A stretch of 64,000 nt of DNA from Tomocerus qinae (Eukaryota; Arthropoda; Collembola; Entomobryomorpha; Tomoceridae). Position 1 is the stretch's first letter, and each line of letters begins with the position of its first letter. This document shows, piece after piece, positions 57,193 through 64,000 of this stretch. The stretch is taken from the NCBI GenBank assembly GCA_020055645.1, contig CM034546.1, forward strand, positions 20,770,001 through 20,834,000. Reading direction: 5' to 3'. The notes below the pieces were generated by a model. That model worked only from the letters and a program-made list of their open reading frames with translations, was not told where the DNA came from and did no database searches. A program made the translations under genes and the position numbers.

Positions 57193-60100
57193 TTAGTAAA
57201 AATAGTTAAATTTCGTATTTCAATAATAGAAGTTCCTGTAACTGAAATTTCACCTCTATTCCACTTTCCATGAGTTTCTATTTGTTGTAATAATGTATTA
57301 AGTATATTGTCCGCAGGTGGATTTATTATAGGTATTAGTGTGATATTCTTTCGTAGAATATGCATAACAAATTCGTAGAGCTCTTTAAACTGATTAAGTG
57401 TTCCGTAATCTAGTCTTTGGTATTTTAAGAAAATGTAGCTATTATCAGATAATGTTTTTGGTTGTAAGTTCCAATTTTCTAATAATTCTATCCAATTTTG
57501 ATGTGTTCTTGGTTGTTCTAAAAATTCAGTAGTTTCCTTTATCCAGTTAGACAATTCTAAGTCATGTTCTTCACTTTCTATGTCATCAAAAGCTTCATAA
57601 GTAGCTTTCATATAGCAAATATGGGATTCTGATCGCTTTCCTGTGTGTGCATGGTGTAGTTCGTATCTCAGTGGTGAAAGCTGTTTCACTACATAATACG
57701 GTCCTAGCCATCTTTTAGTAAGTTTACGACTGTCTCCCACGGGAGTGACAGGAGTGAATACCCACACTTGTTGCCCAATAGAGTAAGTAGTATTCAAACG
57801 ATTTTCATCATAAGTTAGCTTTCTTTGAACTTTTGCTTTTGCAATATTTTGCTTTACAATGTTCCGAATTTGGGATAATCTATGCAGTTCTCTTTCTCGG
57901 TCTTCGTCAATAGAAGGTAGTAATTGAAAGTCAATAGGAAATAAATTTTTTCTTCCATAAAGTATCTGGAAAGGTGAGAAATTAGTTGTTCGTGACTTGC
58001 TAGTATTTAGTATAAACGAAATACTCCATATATACTGATCCCATGTATCATGTTGTTGTGTTTCTAATATAGTTCTCAATATTGTCTTAATTGACTGATT
58101 AAAACGTTCGACCAAACCAGAAAAAATGGGGTGATATGGAGCCGAAAACTTGTGCTTTGCTCTTATCAATATCTCCAATTTCTGTAGTACCTGTGATCTG
58201 AATGCAGAACCATTGTCGCTATAAATTATTTCAACGCAACCAAATATTGATATTATATTTTCTAATATAAATTTGGCTGTAGTTTCGGCCGTTTGATCTT
58301 TGGTAGCTTTAAGTACTACAAATTTTGAGAAAATATCAACTGCCGCAATTATATATTTATTTCCGTGTATTGTTTCAAGTAATGGTCCAGTGAAGTCAAT
58401 TTGAATGCATTGAAATGGGTAGGATGGAATTTCTACAGAGCCCATTCTTCCTTGCCTTTTTCTGATCGGGCGTTTAACTCTTTGACAGATAATGCATGAT
58501 TGAATCTTTTGAGTTACGTATCTACGCAATTTTGGGAAATAGTAGCGGTGCTGTAGTTTATCAATAGTGGTCTCTATTCCTCGGTGCCCACAGAAGGGTG
58601 AATCATGTAGTCCTTCATATACAGATCTTTTCAATGAAGCTGGTAGCACTAAGCGTTTGGGATCTCCGGCTACATAATATAATAAATCTCCCTCCACCTT
58701 AAAGCGTTTCGATATTCTTTTATCTCCATTGTGTAGATTTTCTTTAATTTGTTTACAAAACTTGTCCTTTAATTGCAGACGAAGTAATGTGCCTTCTTCT
58801 TCTAAATTTTCATTAGAAGGATAATTTAAAAAGATATTAATTAGCGTAGGTTCTTTAATTTCATCTTCATTATGTATATTATTGTCGACCTCATTTCTAG
58901 GACATATACAATTGTCTTTCTCATACTGATTCACGTCAAAGGGTTTTCCTGAAGATAATATTCGTGATAGGAAATCAGATTCAAAATTTAATTTTCCTGG
59001 TTTAAATTTCACTTTAAAATTGAAATCGCTTATCTCAACAGCCCATTTTTGGAGTCGGACATTCTTTCTAGTTGTTCCAAAATTGAATCCAGCTATAGGT
59101 TGATGATCGCAAATTATGGTGAAGCGAATTCCAAATAAGTAAGGTCTGAATTGTGACAATGCGTGTGTGATGGCTAAAAATTCTCTCTCTGTTGTAGAGT
59201 AGTCTCTTTCTGCTTTCTCCAATGCACGACTTGTGTAGGCAATTACTCTCTCTCTCTTCTCTTGTATTTGACTTAAAACAGCACCGAGGGCGACTTGAGA
59301 TGCGTCAGTTTTCAGTATGGTTTCACTCCCATAGCGAAAAAATCCTAGTATTGGAGGTGTTGTTAAACATTCCTTCAATTTATCAAAAGCAAGTTGCGAT
59401 TCTTCTGTCCATTGCAAATTTGACCCTTTTCTTATCAGCTGATTTAATGGATAAGCTATTTTGGCAAAATCTTTAATGAATGTTCTGTGATAACTGGCCA
59501 TGCCCATAAAGCGTCTAAGTTCGTTACAGTTATTTGGTAGTGGCAGTGATTGAATTACTTCTATTTTCTTTGGATCTGACTCTATTCCTTGTGTGCTTAC
59601 ATAATGTCCTAATACTTTTATGCGGTCGTATGCGAAAGCACACTTTTCAGGATTTAAAGTTATATCTTTACTCCTAAATAGATCAAAAACATCCTTTAAA
59701 TGGATAATATGTTCAGCAAATGTATTGCTATACACGATAATATCATCCAAATAGATCTGAACGTAATCATTCACTCGAGACCCGAAGGTAGTGATTAGTA
59801 ATCGCTGGAAAATAGCAGGAGCTGAGGTGAGTCCAAAGGGTAGCCTTTGAAAGGAATACTGTCCCTCACTTGTTATTATTGTACACAATTGTGAGCTTTG
59901 TTCGTCCAGTAGTGTTTGTAAGAAACCTTTAGTCAAGTCAAAGGGGGATTTATATTTAGCATCCCGCAAGGCTTGTGTCATCATGTCTTGATTAGTGAAT
60001 GGAAATACTTCTGGGTATATTATTTGATTAAGTTTCCGTAAGTCACAGCAAAGTCTTGAAGATGATGTATTTCCTGTCTTACAATTATCTCCAGTCTTGT

Positions 60101-60521
60101 GTCCTCCTCGTACAAGAATTACTGGATATGCATAGGGAGATTTAGACTTTTTTATGATTCCCTGTCGTAATAGCTCATCAGTATGTTTCTTAATCTCTAG
60201 TCCCTCGGTTTCTGATGTACGGTAGGGTAGGCATCGCTGAGGTTGGGCAAAAGGTTTGAGTTTAATTGTTTCACAAATTAATTTTGAAGGCTTGAGAGGA
60301 GTCCCCTTTTCATAGAAGAGATCTTCATTAGTTTTCAAAAGTTTGCGAATTTCTGCCTTTTGTTGTGTAGATAAGTCATTATTTATGGCAGCCTCTATTT
60401 GAGCGTCTGTAATCATCAGGCAAGTTTTCTCCTTTTCCTGAGAATTGTCCTCCAAGTCTGGATCTTTCACTTTTATGAGTTTGCCTAATATTTCATTTAC
60501 CAGGATCGTAATATCCTTCAA
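57180..60521 (-). CDS. pol: pol: reverse transcriptase, RNase H and integrase
   Basis: 1,113 codons from a TTG; the frame is open from 60,578 and overlaps the end of pro by 14 bases. RT at about residues 110-330: FDLTKGF (catalytic Asp ~195), RLPFGLTSAPAIFQRLL, IYLDDIIVYS (Asp 259/260), LGHYVST. RNase H at about 400-520: KTDAS, TTEREF, CDHQP, ESDF. Integrase from about 625: zinc ligands H639, H646, C676, C679, catalytic Asp ~709 (IDFTGP), Asp ~769 (YSDNGSAF) and Glu ~805 (SGLVERFNQS), then a GPY/F-type WLGPYYVV. All catalytic residues are present. It shares frame with gag, while pro is in the -1 frame, so pro to pol needs a +1 shift. The C-terminal ~120 residues are unusual. Confidence 0.93.
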   Translation of the reverse strand: MKDITILVNEILGKLIKVKDPDLEDNSQEKEKTCLMITDAQIEAAINNDLSTQQKAEIRKLLKTNEDLFYEKGTPLKPSKLICETIKLKPFAQPQRCLPYRTSETEGLEIKKHTDELLRQGIIKKSKSPYAYPVILVRGGHKTGDNCKTGNTSSSRLCCDLRKLNQIIYPEVFPFTNQDMMTQALRDAKYKSPFDLTKGFLQTLLDEQSSQLCTIITSEGQYSFQRLPFGLTSAPAIFQRLLITTFGSRVNDYVQIYLDDIIVYSNTFAEHIIHLKDVFDLFRSKDITLNPEKCAFAYDRIKVLGHYVSTQGIESDPKKIEVIQSLPLPNNCNELRRFMGMASYHRTFIKDFAKIAYPLNQLIRKGSNLQWTEESQLAFDKLKECLTTPPILGFFRYGSETILKTDASQVALGAVLSQIQEKRERVIAYTSRALEKAERDYSTTEREFLAITHALSQFRPYLFGIRFTIICDHQPIAGFNFGTTRKNVRLQKWAVEISDFNFKVKFKPGKLNFESDFLSRILSSGKPFDVNQYEKDNCICPRNEVDNNIHNEDEIKEPTLINIFLNYPSNENLEEEGTLLRLQLKDKFCKQIKENLHNGDKRISKRFKVEGDLLYYVAGDPKRLVLPASLKRSVYEGLHDSPFCGHRGIETTIDKLQHRYYFPKLRRYVTQKIQSCIICQRVKRPIRKRQGRMGSVEIPSYPFQCIQIDFTGPLLETIHGNKYIIAAVDIFSKFVVLKATKDQTAETTAKFILENIISIFGCVEIIYSDNGSAFRSQVLQKLEILIRAKHKFSAPYHPIFSGLVERFNQSIKTILRTILETQQHDTWDQYIWSISFILNTSKSRTTNFSPFQILYGRKNLFPIDFQLLPSIDEDRERELHRLSQIRNIVKQNIAKAKVQRKLTYDENRLNTTYSIGQQVWVFTPVTPVGDSRKLTKRWLGPYYVVKQLSPLRYELHHAHTGKRSESHICYMKATYEAFDDIESEEHDLELSNWIKETTEFLEQPRTHQNWIELLENWNLQPKTLSDNSYIFLKYQRLDYGTLNQFKELYEFVMHILRKNITLIPIINPPADNILNTLLQQIETHGKWNRGEISVTGTSIIEIRNLTIFTKNFP
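57186..57192 (-). promoter_or_regulatory. Slippery heptamer A-AAT-TTC at the pol stop
   Basis: In the pol frame the last codons read AAT-TTC-CCA-TAA preceded by A, an X-XXY-YYZ heptamer. A -1 slip there would avoid the stop and enter ORF-X, which is open from that very point. Confidence 0.55.
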
Positions 60522-60564
60522 AGTTTCGGAGTAGGCCCATAAAGTTCTGCCATTGACAGTAGAT

Positions 60565-61182
60565 TCAATCTTCGTGTTTCAGATTTAACGAGTTTCTGCT
60601 GGCAATCAGAGTGAATTCTACTTCTGCATTTGCAAGTGAAAGTCGTTTATTTTGTTCAGGAAGTGGTACTTCGTGTCCGTTTAGAAAGATTACTTTGTTG
60701 TGCTTAAAATCTATCAGCACTTGGTAGTCTCTCATGGTGTGATTGACTATTAGGCATGGAATATTAAGATTGGGTAGAACGAAAGCAGTGAGGGATAGAG
60801 AAAGAGTACCTATTTTTATATTAACATCTGATTCTAAGTTGGTAGCAACAGTATCTGGGTGTATGCCTTTGATTCGTGCTGTGTGATCAGCTCGTCTCGT
60901 ATGAGTAGCAAACTCTGAGTCGATTAGGTTTATATCTGACCCTGTGTCTAATAATATGAATGAAGCTTGATGATTTACTTCACAGGGGATCTTTACTAAC
61001 TTATCTAGGGAAGAGCGTAGATGGTAGACTTTTATTACAGTGTCTACTTCTGTTGAGTTTGGGGCAATGACGGATTTTCCAATTTCGGCCCCTGCGAGAC
61101 TGGATTCTGCTGGTTTAAATTTTCTCCTTTCATTAAGGGACAGTGGCGAATAATATGTTCCAGGCTTCCACATTTGTAACAT
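60565..61182 (-). CDS. pro: pro: aspartic protease
   Basis: The frame overlaps the end of gag by about 140 bases in the -1 frame and contains the retropepsin motif LLDTGSDINLID (catalytic Asp in DTGS), followed by the flap and second-strand region (SLTAFVLPNLNIPCLIVNHT). It would cleave Gag and Pol. Translation is expected from the slippery site at 61,113-61,122. The frame ends at TGA 60,567-60,565, and pol continues in the +1 frame; usually pro and pol are fused, so this may be a lesion or an unusual second shift. Confidence 0.85.
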   Translation of the reverse strand: MLQMWKPGTYYSPLSLNERRKFKPAESSLAGAEIGKSVIAPNSTEVDTVIKVYHLRSSLDKLVKIPCEVNHQASFILLDTGSDINLIDSEFATHTRRADHTARIKGIHPDTVATNLESDVNIKIGTLSLSLTAFVLPNLNIPCLIVNHTMRDYQVLIDFKHNKVIFLNGHEVPLPEQNKRLSLANAEVEFTLIASRNSLNLKHED

Positions 61183-62519
61183 CCCTGTATGTGATTTGGA
61201 TTTTCTCTCCTTGGATTGTAATTTAAATTTTGCTTTGAGAAATTCTGATTGTAGTTACTTCTTAATGGTGGACGAGTAAATCTTGGGTAGAATAATTGTT
61301 GGCGAGGTACATGATTAAAGTTTTGATATCCTGTCATTCTTGGGTATGTAGTTTGAAACCTGGGAATCCAGTTCGTTCCACTTTGATTGATTTGTTGGTT
61401 TCCCCTTCTCGGACTTAGTGGAGCGTATTCAATTCTACGGAGGTCTTTTTGTGGCCTTTTTAACAACTTTATTTGATTATTTACTGAATCTATCTTACTA
61501 TCTACGTATTGTGTGTATCCATTCAGCACCTCTCTCATAGCAGCATCTGAACTGAACGAAACTTTCTTTTTCGGAGATTGTTCTACTCCCATCATATTAA
61601 CTGCAGTGGATTCTATAGTATTAGCTTGCCTATACATAGTATCTATTTCATCATTATTTATAAATATCTCCTTCAATTTTTCTATAGTTTTAGGAATTCC
61701 TGTAATTAGAGTTTTCATATTCTTTTCAGTAAGACCCCTGCAAATATTTCTGATTCTAGAATCATCATCCATGTCGAGGTTGAGTTTATTATTCAAAGTT
61801 TCTACTCTCATCATGTATTTCATGCAACCTTCGTCTTTCTTCTGTTTCAAATCTCTAATTTTATTTTCTATAGCAAATGGACACGTTCTCGTATCACTGA
61901 ACATTTGTAGAAATTTTTGTTTTAATTCGCCCCATGTGAATAAAGACATTTTCAATGAGGAAGCTACTGACTGTTTTCTATGACATTCTTTATTGAAACA
62001 GTAGTACCAATTTAAAGCATCCCCTAATAAGTATGCTGGGAATTGCAGTAATTTCAGTGTATCTCCCCATCCATTTGCATCTGCTGAACTTTCGTAATTT
62101 AATAGCCAATCATCAGCATCCATTCCGCTTGCTCCCGAAAATTTTTGCGGAGCCGAGACATGTCTAGCTGGCTTTAAGTAATTTTGATTAGAGAAATATA
62201 CTCTATCTCTCGGAGTCCATTGGTCACGATGGTGTACGTAAGTATTAAGTACTTGTCCTGCCTTTGTTCTGACCATATCTTCAAAGGTTGGTTCTCCTAT
62301 TTGTGATGGAGTTGGTTCATCTTCTCTAATTTCTTCATCCTCATCATCGCCATCATTAGGATTAGTCTGGGCTTGTCGCTGTCTTGAAGAAAGGACTTGT
62401 ACATGTGGTTGTTGAGGTGTAGATGTTTTTGGGGGTGTTCTTATAATATAAATTTCTTCGTTAGCATCCGAAGGCCAGTCAGTTAACGAGGGCTGATATT
62501 CATCATCTGATGAATCCAT
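61044..62519 (-). CDS. gag: gag: capsid/nucleocapsid protein
   Basis: 491 residues from the ATG at 62,519 (MDSSDDEYQPS). An acidic, Pro-rich N-terminus precedes a Ty3-type capsid region (ASGMDADDWLLNYESSADAN, LLQFPAYLLGDALNWYYC, TWGELKQKFLQMF, DLKQKKDEGCMKYMMRVETL). A basic Asn/Arg-rich linker follows, and one CCHC zinc knuckle, CYKCGSLEHIIRHC, near residue 447 that binds RNA. Intact. It is the first large frame after the leader and would be translated from the full-length transcript. Confidence 0.92.
   Translation of the reverse strand: MDSSDDEYQPSLTDWPSDANEEIYIIRTPPKTSTPQQPHVQVLSSRQRQAQTNPNDGDDEDEEIREDEPTPSQIGEPTFEDMVRTKAGQVLNTYVHHRDQWTPRDRVYFSNQNYLKPARHVSAPQKFSGASGMDADDWLLNYESSADANGWGDTLKLLQFPAYLLGDALNWYYCFNKECHRKQSVASSLKMSLFTWGELKQKFLQMFSDTRTCPFAIENKIRDLKQKKDEGCMKYMMRVETLNNKLNLDMDDDSRIRNICRGLTEKNMKTLITGIPKTIEKLKEIFINNDEIDTMYRQANTIESTAVNMMGVEQSPKKKVSFSSDAAMREVLNGYTQYVDSKIDSVNNQIKLLKRPQKDLRRIEYAPLSPRRGNQQINQSGTNWIPRFQTTYPRMTGYQNFNHVPRQQLFYPRFTRPPLRSNYNQNFSKQNLNYNPRRENPNHIQGCYKCGSLEHIIRHCPLMKGENLNQQNPVSQGPKLENPSLPQTQQK
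61113..61122 (-). promoter_or_regulatory. Tandem overlapping -1 slippery heptamers in the gag/pro overlap
   Basis: In gag frame GAA-AAT-TTA-AAC contains both A-AAT-TTA and T-TTA-AAC, each a canonical X-XXY-YYZ site. A -1 slip leads into the protease frame. The site is about 17 codons after the start of the zinc knuckle, a usual place for gag-pol frameshifting. Confidence 0.85.
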
Positions 62520-63330
62520 GTTTAGTTTTAAGGAGTAAAGAAATTGTAATAGGAAATAAGGAGTGAGTGTGTAATGCTTCTGTTTGTGTGTGAGGACAGA
62601 TTTTTTACATACAATACATACAATTATGCTTACTCTGAATTATTTCTTCTTTTCTTTTCAAATATCCGAAGGATTTCTATATTATATTTATTATTCGACT
62701 TTCACTTTGACGAATTTCTTTTATTATGTACTCTTTTTGTACCGACTTTATTATTCTCTTTTAGTTCGTTTATTTATTCACCTTCAATTGTTCATTTATT
62801 CTCTTTCAATTCAAAGTATTTTTATGTACGTATTATTTCCTGCCTAGGCCTTATGGAGTTTAATTTTATTTCTCTTATGCCCTTATTTTACTTTATGTAT
62901 AAGAAGATGAAATATCAGGAAGTAAAACCCACTGCACTCCCAATGCTAACGAGGGAGTTCTAGGTCGTCCTATTAAGTACTAAATTTTTAGAATTATTTC
63001 TACTGTATGCTTTAAGAGCAAGGTTATCTAATAATACAGAACTTTGACTAGCTAAATAGGAAGCTAATACAATAAATAAGATAATTACAATTATCGAAAC
63101 ACAGCTTTTAAATCCAATGGCGAGACACATTTTGTATTATCTAATCCGTGCTTGGGTCCAATACAATAGGTATTTAGACCAAACTACCGTAGATTATGGT
63201 GTGTAATAATTTGGGTACTTGGTAAAGATTGAGGAAATTCAACTTTTAGGAAAATTTGGGGAAATTTGAGATTTTGTGAAATTTTTATTAAATATAACGG
63301 AAAGGAGGTAAGGTCCTCTAAACAGACAAA
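62520..63330 (-). other. 5' leader between primer-binding site and gag
   Basis: About 810 bases, longer than usual. It includes the small ORF at 62,960-63,130; the rest has no recognised feature. Packaging and dimerisation signals would be expected here but cannot be seen by eye. Confidence 0.6.
62960..63130 (-). CDS. Small leader ORF with a membrane span
   Basis: The ATG at 63,130 gives 56 codons on the sense strand before gag: MCLAIGFKSC, then a hydrophobic run VSIIVIILFIVLASYLAS, then a basic Asn/Ser-rich tail ending VLNRTT. A membrane span in so short a frame is unexpected by chance but not impossible in AT-rich DNA. Not overlapped by any other sense gene. It could be a translated leader peptide, a first exon used in spliced messages, or noise. 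Confidence 0.35.
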   Translation of the reverse strand: MCLAIGFKSCVSIIVIILFIVLASYLASQSSVLLDNLALKAYSRNNSKNLVLNRTT

Positions 63331-63348
63331 CCTCGATACGGGCCACCA
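63331..63348 (-). other. Primer-binding site
   Basis: On the sense strand, three bases after the 5' LTR, the sequence starts TGGTGGCCCGTATCGAGG. Its complement ends in CCA, as a tRNA 3' end should. The tRNA itself is not identified; it does not match the Lys or Ser primers known for Drosophila Ty3 elements. Confidence 0.65.
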
Positions 63349-63351
63349 ATT

Positions 63352-63827
63352 TGTGGATGTGTCTGGTTCGATTTCCTGAAATTGTCTGTTTAAAGAGGCA
63401 AATGAATACGCGAAGGTCGGTTGTTTTTAGTGACACAAAGTCTCTTTTTATTCAAGCTTCTACAAAAGGTAAAGAAGGAGAGAGATGTAAAGGAATGAGA
63501 GGACGACGAAGGACTCCGGTGAGTGTGTGAGTTGTTCACATATTTATCCGTCTCCGTCTTAAGATTCCGTATGTATTCGTGTGTGGAGAAAGTTCTTACA
63601 CACAGAATAGTGTTAGTTGTTGGGAGAGGAGATGAGTGTGACGGGAAGGTGGGAGTCGACGGAGAGCGGAGTCAACTCGGTCGGAGGCTGAGTTGGATAC
63701 GGTCAACGTAGGGTCGGGAGGGTGCCGGATAGATACAAAAGAATAAATTATTGTTACACAATACATACAATTGAATAGTCCTTATATCTATAGTTACTGG
63801 CTATACTCATATAAATATCCGGCCACA
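63352..63827 (-). repeat. 5' LTR (right)
   Basis: Same as the left LTR except T at 63,364. In the sense direction it starts TGTGGCCGGATATTTATATG and ends ...CCACA next to the primer-binding site. Confidence 0.95.
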
Positions 63828-64000
63828 TTAGTAAAGAAGTGGAATTTTGTAGTAAAATCGGTCGAATCAAATGCAATTAAAATTTTAATAAGTTTAATGT
63901 AATTTAGTATGCAGACAAATTTGGTTGTAATTATGAAGAAAAAGTCCATCCGATTTTACAAAATTTCCATTTTCAGGTTTCTCACAGCAGAAACATTAAC
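63828..64000. repeat. Right flank of the retroelement: TTAG duplication, then copy B resumes
   Basis: TTAG (63,828-63,831) repeats the left target duplication. The following sequence continues the duplicated locus ('atgcaattaaaattttaata', 'agtccatccgatttt') and matches 30,245-30,420. Confidence 0.88.

Larger units (their letters stand above)
41276..63827 (-). mobile_element. Giant (22,552-bp) Ty3/mdg4-type LTR retroelement with env and ~12 kb of cargo
   Basis: One unit is bounded by 476-bp LTRs that differ at a single site and by the TTAG duplication. Sense is the minus strand: 5' LTR at 63,352-63,827, primer-binding site, leader, gag, pro, pol, ORF-X and env, reaching 53,985 after about 9.8 kb, a normal size for an env-bearing Ty3 element. 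A further 12.2 kb follows before the 3' LTR, with six unknown genes on the sense strand, an inserted Penelope-like fragment, and a MATH-BTB-RING gene on the opposite strand. The flanks match an unoccupied paralogous site at about 30,240. The LTR match implies recent movement, yet several ORFs are interrupted. I recognise no named family with this cargo. Confidence 0.9.

Noticed and set aside
61513-61983. 156-codon plus-strand ORF antisense to gag
   Set aside because: Lies wholly inside gag in the opposite strand; composition is what antisense of a Lys/Glu-rich gene gives. No domain.
62574-62963. Hydrophobic plus-strand ORFs (129 and 87 codons) antisense to the leader
   Set aside because: Phe/Leu/Tyr-rich because of T-rich DNA, overlap each other in two frames and oppose the element's sense. 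No support.
1-64000. CRISPR arrays, bacterial operons, tRNA or rRNA genes
   Set aside because: The DNA is eukaryotic; the tandem repeats seen lack unique regular spacers and I recognise no tRNA or rRNA sequence, though a covariance-model scan would be needed to exclude a tRNA.

Overview
The window is eukaryotic and most likely from an arthropod. It is AT-rich and intron-containing, and it carries a gustatory-receptor-like gene, divergent ionotropic-receptor-like genes, a secreted M12B metalloprotease relic and a Ty3/mdg4-type retroelement with a baculovirus-F-like envelope gene. A springtail (Collembola) is a plausible source, but that is inference; no ribosomal or mitochondrial marker is present. 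Long stretches are non-coding and full of foldback elements, MITEs and short tandem repeats.

Left part (1-41,275): a partial acidic-protein gene with a minisatellite intron (1-1275); an ionotropic-receptor (IR) pseudogene (3460-4350); a broken M12B metalloprotease carrying a perfect 51-bp palindrome (7456-8668); a six-exon gene joining an eIF2-alpha-kinase-like domain to a helical region, a membrane segment and a PHR-like domain (9371-11802); scattered exons of an unrecognised gene among mirrored minisatellites (13.9-18.7 kb); a nearly complete IR with one frameshift (19742-22187); and a two-exon gustatory receptor (33284-34547). A degenerate locus occurs twice, as copy A (about 27.2-30.4 kb) and copy B (about 39.9-41.3 kb, resuming at 63.83 kb). 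A 1.4-kb foldback lies at 38.1-39.5 kb.

Right part (41,276-63,827): a single 22,552-bp LTR retroelement sits inside copy B. Its 476-bp LTRs (TGTGG...CCACA) differ at one position, it is flanked by the 4-bp duplication TTAG, and copy A supplies the matching empty site. On the minus strand it reads gag, pro, pol, ORF-X and env, then about 12 kb of cargo: a small membrane protein, a split unknown gene, a 334-residue unknown, and three related unknown proteins (here P1, P2, P3). On the plus strand, from the other end, it carries a MATH-BTB-RING-C2H2 gene with its own TATA box and poly(A) signal. A Penelope-like reverse-transcriptase fragment lies between two copies of an 899-bp segment of the P3 gene. 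I recognise no described Ty3 family with this cargo, and this is the strongest candidate for an undescribed system. Two canonical -1 slippery sites (gag/pro and pol/ORF-X) suggest translational coupling. Several other ORFs are interrupted by single-base shifts or stops although the LTRs are nearly identical.
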